From Biscogniauxia marginata (taxonomy: Eukaryota; Ascomycota; Sordariomycetes; Xylariales; Xylariaceae): a DNA stretch of 64,000 bases. Numbering within the stretch: position 1 is the stretch's first letter; every line of letters begins with the position of its first letter. This document shows positions 23,136 through 34,778 of the stretch, piece by piece. The stretch lies in NCBI GenBank assembly GCA_022695795.1, contig MU404059.1, forward strand, positions 124,001 to 188,000. The letters are read 5' to 3'. The position numbers and the translations under genes were made by a program. The notes below the pieces were generated by a model. The model was given only the letters and a program-made list of their open reading frames with translations. It had not been told where the DNA came from and did not search any database.

Positions 23136-23517
23136 TATACCTAGAAGCTTCTATATATACACCGCAGCCCTACGAAATCAACAAAGAACGCCTAGACTGG
23201 AAGGTTACTAAGGTTGGATTGAAGCTCTTCGTTGCTTTAAAAACTCAGCATTCAATAGCATGAATGAATAACAACCCGGCATTGATCCGTATTGAATTAC
23301 ATCCGTCGCTACCTAATATGCTTACGTGATATCTTTAATATCGTGTATACGTTAAAACTCATGCAACACCGATGAGCAAATACATGATCTATATGAGTGT
23401 ATTTTTGAACCTACCATATCCCCCCTCACCCCAGTTTACCGAACCCCCTTCCCATTAGTGTTCATTAGATATCCGAGTTCTATTGTTTTTTAACCCAATC
23501 CGTCCTCGGTGCTCTAT
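23136..23517. other. convergent intergenic region
   Basis: Short spacer between the 3' ends of the hydrolase and PHS1 genes. No feature beyond AT-rich terminator-like sequence. Confidence 0.5.
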
Positions 23518-24491
23518 TTATTGCGTAGCTTTCTCGTTCTTCGCCTTAGAGGCTTTCATGACCTTTCGGCGTTGAGTCATCATGTGGGTGTACAGAATAT
23601 AAGACGCTAGAGACCGCGAACATATCACGTTAGCAACTTGAGTTCTCTCGGAAAGAACCTCTTCCATTTTCTTCTTTCTTCCCAGGGGGGGAATATATAT
23701 ATATATCGAACTCACCGGGCGGGTAGATGAGCCCGACGAAGGCATACAGGACCGTGGAGTATACCGGGTAGGCGCAGGCCTTGGCGGGGCCGGCGGCGGC
23801 CTGGTAGATGAGCCAGGCCTCGCTCGAGATGCCGACGGGGTAGAGCACGAAGAAGGCGTGGTAGCGCAGCCAGTGCAGGGCCGCGGGCTGCCACCCCGAC
23901 AGGCCGAGCGCGAAGTACGAGTACCGGATCACCTCGGTCGTGGCCCAGGCGCCCAGCATGGACGAGTACGCCGGGCTCGCCGCCAGCGACGGGAACAGGT
24001 CGACGATGCCCCAGACGAGCGCGTACCGGCTGAAGACCTGCATGAAGGTCGTGATCACGGGGGCGCGGACGATGCCTAGCGTTTTTGTCGGGTAGTAGTT
24101 AGTTATTTTCCACTTTGCTATAATCGAAAGGGCTTTAGAGTAAAAGTATAGGTAGTGAGTTGGTTCTTTGGAGGAGCCTCAGAGGAAGGGCAATTAAATT
24201 GATTTGCCTTCCTACCGCAAGATTCTGCTCCGAAAAGCTGGTGTGATTCCGTAGGGGGGACTCACCGAGTAGAGAGTGCAGCACCTCCATGCCGGCCAGC
24301 GTCTGCGTCCACTTGCAGAACTGGCCCACGGCCGGGTACGCGAACTCGTGGCCCCGAAGGACATTGGCGCCGACGACGCGGCCGAGCACGACGAGCCAGA
24401 GGACGGCCGAGACGGCATTGTAGAGGATGAGGTAGCCGTTCTTCACCGGCGAGGACTTCTTCGCGGGTTTCGCCGTCGTCGAATCGGCCAT
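23518..24491 (-). CDS. PHS1: very-long-chain (3R)-3-hydroxyacyl-CoA dehydratase PHS1
   Basis: Three exons on the minus strand, 24491-24266, 24075-23716 and 23606-23518, give 224 residues, close to yeast Phs1 (217). It carries out the third step of very-long-chain fatty acid elongation in the ER, removing water from 3-hydroxyacyl-CoA. Family marks are NGYLILYNAVSAVLW at the N-terminus, EVLHSLLGIVRAP across the first splice junction, a six-helix hydrophobic profile, and the catalytic pair Tyr154 and Glu161 in LYPVGISSE. The C-terminus is a basic, lysine-rich tail (MTQRRKVMKASKAK), typical of ER-resident fungal PHS1. Introns are 190 and 109 nt; the second has a perfect GCTAAC branch point. All three reading phases agree. 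Confidence 0.95.
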
Positions 24492-25321
24492 TTTTGGTAG
24501 GAGATCGTGTTCGCGCTCGCACTCGTGCCCGTGAGAAATCCAATATCAGTATTTATCCTTAAGCGTTATTTTTTGAAAACGAGAATTAGATAGAAACGGA
24601 GGTCAATTAGGAAAGAAAAAGGAGGGAGGGAGAGACAAGACAGCCACGAAATTGTAATTTTTTGGAGCTCACGCAGAGAGAAAGCTACCCTTGCAGCCCT
24701 GTCCATGTTGAAAGATGCGGTGGGACCCTAAATTGGTTGGGACTACTAGCACCTAAGGTTAGGCGCTATACTTTGCGCTATACTTTATACATAAGAGGTT
24801 AGTGCGTGGGGATAGCTTCCTTGCAATTGGAAGCTTATACTCCGTACAGATTGCTTACATACATCAATTGTCAATATTCAATATGACTATACATAAGCCT
24901 AGTTACTAGTTTCAATGGCTTTTTGTCTCTAACTACCTACCTACCATGCATTTTTACATGAGTATGCAGAGGCGATCATACAAGGAACTCAGAGGTCTTT
25001 CAGCATCAATTGGGCTCGTTAGAACTCTGTCTACCACCTCATGTTCTCTAGTTAGCTCATTTATCTCTATACATCTCTATCTCACTGATAGCTATGGTAT
25101 CCCTACAAGTTCACAGTTGGAAGCTCTCCCTGCATCTAGCCACTCCACTTATTAGAGCTCTTAGGCTCCGACCCCGTGGACATCTTGTTTAGAGTGTAAT
25201 TCTCCCCAATCATACACATCTAGTCGCCAGTCATGTTGTACAGTGCTCGTAAAAATATGACGTCTCATGGATTACCTGTCAATCTCGAAATATGGACGAT
25301 ACGCCATCCGCTTTCCTCCAC
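24492..25321. other. intergenic region
   Basis: Contains the PHS1 promoter and the 3' flank of the DUF7918 gene. No accepted open frame. Confidence 0.5.
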
Positions 25322-26508
25322 TTAGTCAGCGGTCAAATCGACCACCACTGGTTGGTGTCGCTTCGAAGGGCGCGACAGTGTTTGCTCTCCTGTCAGGTCT
25401 AACATTTCGTCGGCCTCGCGTTTAACACCGGATTTACGTTCCCGTTTCGCTTCACCTTCGCCCTAGATTCGATTTAACAGAGTGGTTCTACCTACACCTT
25501 TACGGCAATGGGAACCTACCTTTATCTGGTCAAGCCTCTCTCTCGCGAGGCGTTCAATCTCAGCCCGGGACAAGCCCGAGATGATTGGGTCGGGAGATGG
25601 ACTTCGGGGAATGATCATCTCCTGTTTAAGGGCGTCTACCAAATTTAGGTTAAACTGGCATTCAGCATATACGCTCACCGAGGCTCCTTACCTCTGGACT
25701 TATAGTAGAACCGATACACAGCTAAATTGCCCCTGTCCCCGGGAATAGGTTCGACATCATAGTGCCGAGGTGCAGACATCTTTGCACCACGTGAAAAACT
25801 GAGTCCGCTTTTAGCATGTGCAACTCGGCTATTTAATATTGGATATAGTGTACGAACGCTGTTCCGTGCGAGATGGCTTTGCCCTTCATCGACTTCTCCG
25901 CTATTTCATACTTCCTGTCGCTCTGGGTGCTGATAGCTGGAAAATCCTGTGGCGACAAACGCCTATAATTACCACTGTTGCGGATTCGGCGCAGGCGAAC
26001 TTCAATAACACCCAACTTGGCTGCAACCTTCTTGTCGCTTTGGACACGGTCCCTCTTGCTGTCATCAACTAAGATATATTAGAATGCCCTCCGTGCTGCA
26101 CGTACGAGGGCGTCAATATTCCGCACCGGTGCTAACAGCAGCAAATCTGCACAGTTGCTGATACCATTCCTTCTTTTTAGGATCAAAAGCTCGTCGTCCC
26201 TTGATGGATCTGACACATCGCCCAGCAGTAAGGTCGCGCTCAGAAATGAACTGGCATCGAATGAATTGTCCATCAGCCAAAACTTTTAGTTCGATATCGT
26301 GGTATGGGTAGCCCCATCTATATTGGCTTGTAGCAACTACACAAACGCTGAAGTTGGCGTCATCGATGGACTCGATGTAGTTGTGTGAAGTGGGACTAGC
26401 TGCATCTGACTCCTGTTCCGAGGCATGCGGGTCGTCATACTCGATGGCATCCCGATCATTGACTTGTACGGTGACCTCGACACCGGGAACCTCTTTTAGG
26501 ATCGCCAT
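25322..26508 (-). CDS. DUF7918-family protein, function unknown
   Basis: Five exons on the minus strand give 318 residues: 26508-26127, 26068-25858, 25798-25692, 25635-25520 and 25462-25322. All four introns are 56-59 nt and all phases agree. The start (MAILKEVPGVEVTVQVN) and the blocks FAAVSTVDDSKRDR, KLGVIEVRLRRI, EKSMKGKAISHGTAF, LAVYRFYYKSRDALKQ and IIPRSPSP match the fungus-specific DUF7918 family. The C-terminus is a basic region with a KRERKSGVKRE segment and ends PVVVDLTAD, resembling a SUMO-interacting motif, so a nuclear role is an inference. Intron 1 starts GTGCGG and intron 2 starts GTTCGT, both off-consensus but each needed to keep the family sequence intact. DUF7918 genes are often multicopy in fungi; nothing is known of their activity. 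Confidence 0.85.
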
Positions 26509-27359
26509 CGGATGGCTTCTCGTGTAGCAGACAATGTGTAGCAGGCAATGTGAGTAGAACGAGTTATTAGGGAGGAGAAAGAAAAGATGGGAAGCATTTC
26601 GCAATTGTACGCGAAGTGGGCGAGACGCGTTTCGATCTAACTCCCCTGCATGCAACAAATTGAGTCGTGGTGGCACGGGCCATCCTTGCCGTGACGACGG
26701 CCAAGGCTACGAAACAGTTGGGAGACGTACGAGTTCGTGAGCCGGGCATCCACGTGAGTCACAGTCAAAAGAGCACCTTCCGTCGTTTGGACTTTGAAAT
26801 ATGTATTACCATCATTATCTGTCAGAAGGAAGGTAGGTGTTGGAAGACAATTACATAATTACCTGGGTAAGCTACGGGAATACGTGCCTACCTCCTAACA
26901 CACATTACCTACATCCTTTAGGTAACCCCTCGAATCTAAAGTTTCACCATTGTCTCTTGACAGAAAGCTTACCTCTCTTCCTTCCAAATATACATAGGTA
27001 CGTAGTATTTTCTTTCTATCTATTCGAAGCAACTGACTTTATAATTTAGGTACTCATCAAACAGGGTATTTGACATGAACATGAAAAGTCAACGAGTGAA
27101 CTCGCAGGCGTTCACCTCAAGACATAAGTCCATCTAGGACCCAGGGCCACGTGTATAGTGTGTATCGAACAAGACAAAAAAAAACACCCCCAAAAATTCA
27201 TTTCTTAGGTAAAGAATGTCAGTCACCCGACAAGGTGGGTCCATTGCCCAACTTGCGGCTCAAAATCGACCGGAATTCACCGATCAAATGATTCGTCTCG
27301 CGAGGAGGTCGTCCACTCGCTCACTCTCAAAGAGAAAGCCCCACATTATCCGGGCACAA
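26509..27359. other. intergenic region
   Basis: Promoter of the DUF7918 gene and 3' flank of the hypothetical gene at 27360. ACCTAC/GGTAGG words are frequent (26830-27060). No gene seen. Confidence 0.5.
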
Positions 27360-28076
27360 TCAGATACGGGAGCTCGAGCCACCCCGAGTCTTCTTCCTGG
27401 GGGTCGGCGGGAGCGGCTTTTCCGGGCCCGGCGACGGTGGGTACGGCTCGGGCAGCTGGTCGGGCGTCGTGGGACCATTGTCGCCCTCGCCCTCGCCCTC
27501 GTTATCGCTGCCGCCGCCCAGACCGGACACCTGCGGTTCCGCCGGGAGTGACACCGGCGCGACGATGGGGGCCCGTTCCGAGGACTGCGGCCGCGGCCGC
27601 GGCCGCGATGTTATGTTGCGCATCTTGGTGATCTCGAAGGGGATGGAAGGCAGAGCAGACGCGGAGCCGTCTAGCGTGGGTTGAGTCCATAGGGGCGTCT
27701 GGGTGATCATCCCACCCACGGTCGAGTTTATCCCCCGGGTGATGTTGAACGAGGCAACCGTGCTGATGGGCATCTGCGGTTCAGTGTGATCGCGGGGCTT
27801 GTCGTCGCTGTCCCACATGTTGTCGTCCGCTTCCATGGTCGCGGTGACGGTTAGTATGGGGACATTGGTGGTGGCGGTCTGGGGTATGGGCTTGGTCTTG
27901 TTGGGCGAATAAGGCAGGAGAGTTTCTAGGGTAAGTGTCGGCACCCCGGTGCTGTTGAGGACAAGCTCTGAGGGGGCCCTGTCGACCACGAGCGAAGTGT
28001 TCCGGTTGAAAAGGGGAAGGTTGATGGGGTTCCCGGCCCCGAAGAGCGCGTTGGAGGCAACAGCGTACACGTTCAT
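27360..28076 (-). CDS. hypothetical Pro/Ser/Thr-rich protein
   Basis: A single open frame of 238 residues from an ATG. I do not recognise the family. The N-terminal half carries five Asn-X-Ser/Thr sites (NRNTS, LNSTG, SPNKT, FNITR, INSTV) and further on RNITS. The C-terminal third is disordered: Pro-rich, with a GEGEGEGDNG stretch and a basic end (PRKKTRGGSSSR). There is no clear signal peptide, although MNVYAVASNALFGAGNPINLPLF could be the inner part of a longer protein whose first exon was missed. A short secreted or structural protein is possible, as is a misjudged noncoding frame; its length and GC-rich third positions favour a real gene. Confidence 0.55.
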   Translation of the reverse strand: MNVYAVASNALFGAGNPINLPLFNRNTSLVVDRAPSELVLNSTGVPTLTLETLLPYSPNKTKPIPQTATTNVPILTVTATMEADDNMWDSDDKPRDHTEPQMPISTVASFNITRGINSTVGGMITQTPLWTQPTLDGSASALPSIPFEITKMRNITSRPRPRPQSSERAPIVAPVSLPAEPQVSGLGGGSDNEGEGEGDNGPTTPDQLPEPYPPSPGPEKPLPPTPRKKTRGGSSSRI

Positions 28077-28830
28077 TTTGGATGCTGATGTTGTGCTGCT
28101 CAGCGATATTATGTGTTAATGATGGGAATCTGGGATGTTTAGAAGAATGTCGGGGAGGGTCTTTTACACTCAAAGAGCAGCCGGCTTTTATAGAGTTCAA
28201 AACCCTCCTCCGGCGTCATGACTGGTGTTTTGTAAGTGAAATAAGCTGCGCACGATTTGAGTCCCTATGATGTTTCATGAAGTAAGCAGGTTAGTTATCA
28301 AGTCTGGTGTATAGGTAGAAAATATCAATGTGATCTTAGCTCAATATAACTCATAATTTAGTTACTGTCAACATTATCCATGGAGGCATATTATCACTCA
28401 TAGAAGACTACAGTTATTCACATTCATGAGATAAAAAGTCCGTGTGACATAGTACAGAAATTATGTACGGTTAAATAATACTACCGCTAACTTCGTTGCA
28501 CTATGTTGCTAAGGGGGTGTTGAAATATAAGCCTCACTAAGCTAAGGCGCATAACACTTTTTTCCTATAAATCAACAGGGGCAAAGAATCATCTTACGTG
28601 GGCATCATGAACAGGGATTCGGGAAACGGCGGGATGTGTAACCATTTAGATAAAAAAGAAGAGCCCAGATCGCCCAAGGACTTCGTGTGAGTATCCCTCC
28701 CTTGATACCAACTCTCACCGCTCTCTCAGCCTCTTCTCGTAATAAGAAACATCACCTCCGGCAGCCTATCTAGCTTCCTTTGCCCGCAACAACCCCCCTC
28801 CTTCCTCTCCCAAAACTAAAACCTCTCAAC
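28077..28830. other. intergenic region
   Basis: AT-rich around 28260-28600. Holds the promoter of the hypothetical gene and the 3' end of the DUF1349 gene. No coding feature accepted. Confidence 0.5.
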
Positions 28831-29714
28831 TCAAGGCAACCAAGCGACCTCAAACTCCAAAAACTCCACCCTCAGCGGGCCCGCAGCATCCTTCTCCGGC
28901 CTCGCGACCAGCGGGCTGACGTCGAGCACCCAGTCGTCGTCGTCGTCGTCGTCGTCGTCCCCGCCCGCGTCCTCGTCGGCGAAGATCCAGCAGATCTCCC
29001 TCAGCGGGACCCTGGCCTCGGCGCCCGCGTCCCGCACGACGCGGTACACCCACGCGCTCTTGCCGTTCTCGTCGCCCTCGCGCACGGCCTCGATCGTGAC
29101 CGGTTCGTCATCATCACCTCCACCGCCATCACCACCGCCGGCAGAAGTAGAAGATGAGGAAAGGGGAGCGACGCTCCAGTCCGCCCACCGGTCGCAGCAC
29201 ACGGTGCTGAGCTGCGGCGCGCCCCCGTAGAACTCGACCCCCGTCTTGACCCACTTGTCCGGCGGGGATGAAGACGGGGATGGAGAGGAGCCGCGCCGGG
29301 GGACGAGGAGCAGTCCCGCTTGGTCGTAGCGCTCTGCCCAGCGGGCGCGGAAGGTGACGCGCGCGGAGCGGAATTTCTTTAGCGGGCCGGTCGTCGTGCG
29401 GGTTATGGATGCTAGGTAGGTGAGCGAGCGACCTCGAGCGAGCGGGACGGGGTTTAGCAAAGGGGCCTTGCTTTTTTTTTTTCTTGATATGGAGTGGGTG
29501 GGTGAGTGGGTGGGCGAGTGAGTGAGGTGTGAAGAAGAAGAGGGTATTTTTTTGGAGTAAAAATAGGAGTCAGATATCATCGGGGTAGGTAGTTGGTTCA
29601 AATGAGTCGCGTTCGAGAGAACTTACCGTTCCAGACGTTCGTCGCCGGTGGCTTCTTCCAGATGTCGGTACCGGGCTGGGCTTCCTGGATGAAGGGTACG
29701 GAGGCGGTAGCCAT
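28831..29714 (-). CDS. DUF1349-family protein (concanavalin-like fold)
   Basis: Two exons, 29714-29627 and 29411-28831, give 222 residues. The 215-nt intron joins in phase 1, turning NVWN into NVWNASITRTTTGP. DUF1349 proteins have a concanavalin A-like beta sandwich; a yeast member was described as a regulator of enolase 1 levels, but the biochemical activity is unclear. Recognisable blocks are RSARVTFRARW, YDQAGLLLVPR, KWVKTGVEFYGGAPQLSTV and CDRWADWSVAPL, followed after a Gly/Asp insertion by WVYRV and REICWIFAD. The C-terminus (PLRVEFLEFEVAWLP) is normal. Asp and Ser/Pro homopolymer insertions enlarge the loops. Probably cytosolic, since no signal is present. Confidence 0.88.
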
Positions 29715-31190
29715 GATGGTAGATCAGAATTTTTTTCACTCAGGTTAACTCGTGTGTGGTATCAGCTTGCAATATAATGAGATAGGTAGAGACGAAGGCG
29801 TCTTATATAGACCCTTTTGAATGTCCTCACTGCTCGCTTTCTAGGTTATGTAGTCAACAAGGTTACTTTCCTAAAACGTACTTCCCGTTTTGAAGTTGGT
29901 AATATTAAACTGTATGTAGATTGTATTGTAAAGCTGGGATTGCGCCCACATAAGAAGTTCCGACAGCCCTGGATAACCTACTCCTCATTGCGTTAGCTAC
30001 CTATACTGTAGCGAGCTAAGAAGCTACATGTATGATACTCTACGGGAACAATATTGAGGTGGTTAAAACCCAGTGCAAATAGATCGTAGGTAAACTAGGA
30101 TCCCCCAAGATCACACGATTACCCCACAACTTGAATGCGAGATGTCCACATGTACATAGGCGCTTCGGATTCTCGGACAGGTACGTATTTGAATTCCGTC
30201 GTAATTCTCACAGGCCGCTGTATCGGCCGCCGTGTAAGGCGGAGTTGCCGAACTAGGCACCGCTTTACAGTACCTTTTCGTATACTCTCCTCCAATCACG
30301 TAGGTGATTCTCCGACGTTTCCTGTAGGCCAGGGGTCAAAAGGAGGAGCATATGCCGTTTGTCACAACTCCGAAGCTGACCGGTAGAACACCGGCTATAT
30401 GTCGTCAGCAGACTTGCTTGAACCAGGAGCTGTAAGACGGGACCCGTTATGATCTCGGCCGCGTATCGGGCCCGGCGCTTTGCATTACCTAAGGTAGTAG
30501 TTGCTTGGCATTAATTAGGATGTCCTTGGAGTAGGACTATGCTATCAGTACTCGAGGGATGAAGACGAGAAAAACCATTACAACGTCATTAACCGAGGCT
30601 GATCTCATGACTACGCATGGCTATTAACATTGAAGCATATCATAATTCTTTAGAACACAACAAAATTTGAATTACCTGTATTGTCATTGTCGTCTCTCAT
30701 CAAGTATAATAGGTAATAATGACTAGGTTGGATTGTTTACACTAACACGACGTAATTTCCTTCAATGTAAGAGCTATAGGTGGGAGAAGCTAAATGTTAA
30801 AGAACTGCTTTCAGTAGTTATTGCAGTTATACATATAGCTAAATAGCTCATTCGCAATTGCCGAGGTTCTATTATGTACAACAAAAGAAAAGACTAGCGA
30901 TGCCAATGCCCCGTAGCAATTGCAAAGACCTATTATCGACCAATGTATGCTATCCAGAGTACCAATTACCCCCCCTGAGAAGCCTAACTGACTGTATAAC
31001 AGTTGGTGGTAGATGTATCCTAAATGCAAGTTATTTTTCTCGCTAACAATGTAACCTAGTGTCGTGGAAGCCCAAGTCTAACTTTTTCCTTTTCCATTTT
31101 CCATTTTCCAATAATTCCCATGACCGATTTTTATGCCCTTTAAGTGAGATAAATTTGATTTAAAAATTAAAATAAAAATAAAATGCAAAT
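29715..31190. other. 1.5-kb intergenic region
   Basis: Promoter of the DUF1349 gene on the left and 3' flank of the PQ-loop gene on the right; AT-rich from about 30480 onward. Short frames here do not look like proteins. No tRNA or repeat family was recognised. Confidence 0.5.
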
Positions 31191-32342
31191 TTATGGCTGG
31201 CCGGATCCAGCACGTTCTAGCAGGGGTCGCTGATCCCATTGACTCTCGTCGATGCTGTTCTCTTCGTCCGCAACCGCAGCCTCTTGCCCACCTGGCGAGG
31301 TTTCATCCTGAGCATAGATAAAAAACTGGGCAAAGATGCCTAGGTCCAGGAGCAAGGTGCCAAGGCTACCCGCTAGCCAAGAAAGGTTGACGAGGATGTA
31401 TCTCCCGTATATCTTGCCAGCTTCGCCGGATTCACACGTATGGCCAGGACACTTAGGTTCGTAGGCGAAGATGGACAGGACGTAAGTCAGATTGCCCAAG
31501 CAGGCAAAGAGAAAGAAAAGGATGCTGACACCCTCGGTCGACTTGCGCCGCCAATTGAGGAGAAGTTGGGGAAGCCGAGAACCTAGGTAGAAGATGGCAC
31601 AAAGCCAGCCAAAAATCTGGCCCAAGACGTCAAATGTAGGAAGTCTCTCGTCGGAAGGCTCCGCAGGTTCGCCGCCAGCATAGCTGCGGCTGATAAGCCA
31701 TCCTAATATGCCGGCAGCGCACACCATGAGTACGGCTACGAGGTTCCAAATGAAAGACTGTAATCTCGTTGGTGTAGGCGGGGGAGTAATGGGCTGTTTG
31801 GATACTAGGGGGACTGCAGGTGACAAATGCGACCACTCACTACCCCTTCGCTCCCTCTCTTCGAGATGGACATTATTCAACAGTCCTGTCCTCTCGTTGG
31901 GCTCGCCGGCGGTGTGACCGTTCGACGGCTTGGGCTGGGACGGTTCAACCTCGTCTCTCCACGTGAACCCTTTGTAATAGAAGCATTGCGCGAGGAGGAC
32001 GAAATCGGCTATGGTGTAATAGATAGCGAGAATCAGCATGGTGGGGAGGACATTTTGGAGCACGGCGCCGAGGATGTTAAAGACATCACCGAGGAGCCAG
32101 ACGATGATGAATTGGACAGAGAGGCCTTCGGCAGAGTTTCGTCGGAAGTTCTCTATTATCTGGGGGGAGAATACGACGACCCATGCGGCGATGGATATAG
32201 AGCTGAATTGGGTAAGAAATCGTGTGAGTATGGCCGGTAGTATTAAGTAGAGGGGTTGGGTTTTCCCTATGAGTTCTTCTTACCCGCAAATGCCAGATAT
32301 TGCTTCAACATCGAGATTAAGAGGCGCAGTGGGAGGAGCCAT
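31191..32342 (-). CDS. PQ-loop vacuolar amino-acid transporter, Ypq1/RTC2 (SLC66A1) type
   Basis: Two exons, 32342-32284 and 32202-31191, give 356 residues; the 81-nt intron splits a Gly codon, producing ISGICGSISIAAW. The protein has two PQ-loop repeats, each with the signature proline-glutamine: FSPQIIENFRRNS near residue 33 and RLPQLLLNWRRKSTEG in the second half. Between them lie the SVQFIIVWLLGDVFNILGAVLQ helices and a cytosolic loop of about 80 residues rich in Pro, Glu and Ser. Seven hydrophobic segments are visible. Yeast Ypq1-3 and human PQLC2 export or exchange cationic amino acids at the vacuole or lysosome; the same is inferred here. The C-terminal tail is acidic with RPLLERAG, which resembles a dileucine vacuole-sorting signal. 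It is divergent from the NADH pyrophosphatase gene, 1.1 kb away. Confidence 0.93.
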
Positions 32343-33486
32343 CCTGGCGACGAGAAGCGCAAGAAGCAGGATGACTTCGTGTGTAGGATGGTGCGTTGAC
32401 TTGACTCGAGCTTCTCACCCCAGGTTAGGTAAGTCTACCTAGCTAACGTGCCTTCAAAATAGAGGAAGGCTAGGTAGTCAATTCGTTTCCTTTACTGGAT
32501 ATTATCTTAGTTTATGATGTGAAAATAATTAAGTGGAATAAATTATAATAATAAGAATATAATAATAAACATATGTTGGGGGATGAGGGATGAGGAAGAA
32601 AGGAGTCATTGACTCGACTCATTCCCTCGTCACATCATTTAGCGGGAGGAAATTTTTAATGCTAAGGTTGCAAGTGCCCCCGTCTTAACTGCAACGCGCC
32701 AATGCGCCGGAACAAGCCTAGGAAAAAAGCCAGGATGGAATGGCGCCACGTGCGCTAAGCTCGCTGCTTGGGGAGCATTTCCCCACATCACGCATTTTGC
32801 GGGGAATCTAGCGAGCTAACCTAATAAGCCGAGTACAGTCGACGCTCTCCCTGGCCGCCTGGTCTCAGCTTTATCGGATCTCTTTCGGGGGTTCAGCAGC
32901 TGAGCAGACACCGACCTAGTAGGTACGTACCTCAGGCAAATGCGCAGGAGGTACTACATCGACTTATTAATCCCTAGTTACACATCGCATGGGGTTCTGC
33001 ACAACCAACCCTTACCACCTAAGGCCGAAGCCTTTGTTGCCGGTTACCACTTCTGCCGTTGCCGGAGGGCCGGGCATTTAGGTATGTAATTACTCATCAC
33101 GCCTCATGTCGTTAGGTATCGTCATGTCTCCCCCACCAAGCCCACCTTTTCCCATCTACTTCTAAAATAGTCCTACGATCCTTTTAAATGGCTTTTAGAC
33201 CTATGCTCCCTCGAAGGCGGTCAATCCGTGCAACTATCTCACCCAGTTCTGTATTGCTAAGCACTGTTTTTCGCACCTCAATGATATAATACATATACCT
33301 ACATATATATACCTCTTCATCAGCCTGTGGTTTTTATTTTGCTCACCTCGGTGCGGTCAATTTGTGATTACCAATCTCGGAAAGAGATTACAAGACGACA
33401 AAGAAAAGGGACCGTGAGTTGCGCATTTCAAAGAAAAAAAGAGGGGAAGAGCGCAACAGAGTGTTTTAGTCAAGCCATAAATCGGA
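32343..33486. promoter_or_regulatory. divergent promoter region, PQ-loop transporter and NADH pyrophosphatase
   Basis: 1.1 kb between two divergent start codons. It has an AT-rich core at 32500-32590 and ACCTAC words near 32420 and 33290. The segment 33300-33486 upstream of the NADH pyrophosphatase ATG looks like a transcribed leader. No binding site can be named. Confidence 0.5.
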
Positions 33487-34778
33487 ATGACCACATCAAT
33501 CCCAGATCTCCCGGTCTTAGCCGACGACGACTCCATGTTGTCGAGAAAGTTCGGCCGCGAGATCACCAACTACTTCTCCGGCAGCCCGCTGAACCGGGTA
33601 TCGTTCCTGCGGACGGACCACGCGTTCCTAGGCGCCGCCTTCGCGCACCCGACGGCCTCATTCCTCCTGCTGGACAACCTGTCGCCGCTTAGCAAGGACT
33701 CGGCAAATCTAGCCTATGTCGGTAAAGACGACGTCGTGCCCCTGACCGGTAGCGCGCCGTTCGAAAAGTCCGAGGAGGACCAGATCAAGGAGTTCAACTC
33801 GAGCAGTACACATCCCGTCGTCTTATTCCTTGGCATTGACGAGAAGAAGAAGAATGGCTTTGAATTTCGCGAGTACAAAGGCAGCCCGTATTTTGCTGTC
33901 GACGTTACCCCTAAGGGTTCCATCGAGGCCAAGGCCAAGAGCGTGATCGAAGCTGTCAAGGCGAAGACGGGTTTGTCCTTCCTTCCGGGAGGCAGGCTTA
34001 TGAGTTTGAACGCCCCCGAAGGTACTGATTCCCCTTCCCCGCACGTTATAGAAAGGATGGGGTGCTCACTAGTAATACAGCCGCGATATTCGCTCAAGCA
34101 CGTGCCTTACTAGACTGGAACAACCGGAACCCCTTCTGCGCCGGCTGTGGCCAACGCACCCTGGCTATCAATGCCGGGACGAAACGGGTCTGTCCACCGA
34201 CGGACCTTGCCGGCGTTCCCGAAGGCGAGGCCCCGAAGCAGCGCCCGGACTGCCCCACCCGGCACGGCATCAGCAACCTCAGCTTCCCGCGCACGGATCC
34301 CACCGTAATCATGGCCATCGTCTCGGCCGACGGCACGAAGCTGCTCCTCGGCCGAAACAAGCGTTACCCACCATATTGGTACAGCACCCTCGCCGGCTTC
34401 CTCGAGCCGGGCGAGTCGATCGAGGAGGCGGTTCGGCGGGAGACGTGGGAGGAGAGCGGCGTGACGGTCGGGCGGGTGGTGATCCACAGCTCACAGCCCT
34501 GGCCGTATCCGGCGAACCTGATGATCGGCGCGATCGGGCAGGCGACGCCGGACGGCGAGACGATCCACCTCGGCAACGACCCGGAGCTCGAGGACGCCAA
34601 GTGGTATCCCTTCGACGAGGTTCGGGAGGCGATGGTCTCGGGCGTGAGTGCGCTCGGGGAGGCTCCGTCGAAGGAGTACAAGGAGGGGGGCCTGCGTATA
34701 CCTCCGCAGACAGCCATCGCGAACCAGTTGATGAATGCCGTCATCAATGGTTATCTAAATATTTCTGCTAAGATATAG
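33487..34778 (+). CDS. NPY1: NADH pyrophosphatase (Nudix hydrolase, NPY1/NUDT12 type), probably peroxisomal
   Basis: Two exons, 33487-34021 and 34081-34778, give 410 residues. The 59-nt intron (GTACTG...ACAG) joins E178 to AAIFAQARALLDW, as expected in the family. It hydrolyses NADH to NMNH and AMP. Order: N-terminal NUDIX-like domain; zinc-ribbon cysteines in NPFCAGCG (198, 201) and two further cysteines in RVCPPT and PDCPTR, separated by an insertion; the Nudix box at 284-306 (GFLEPGESIEEAVRRETWEE onward) with all catalytic acidic residues; and the NADH-specific SQPWPYP motif just after. The C-terminal tripeptide AKI is a known fungal variant of the peroxisomal targeting signal PTS1, and yeast Npy1 is peroxisomal. 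A nearer acceptor (CACTAG) would break the frame, so the later one was used. Confidence 0.94.
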
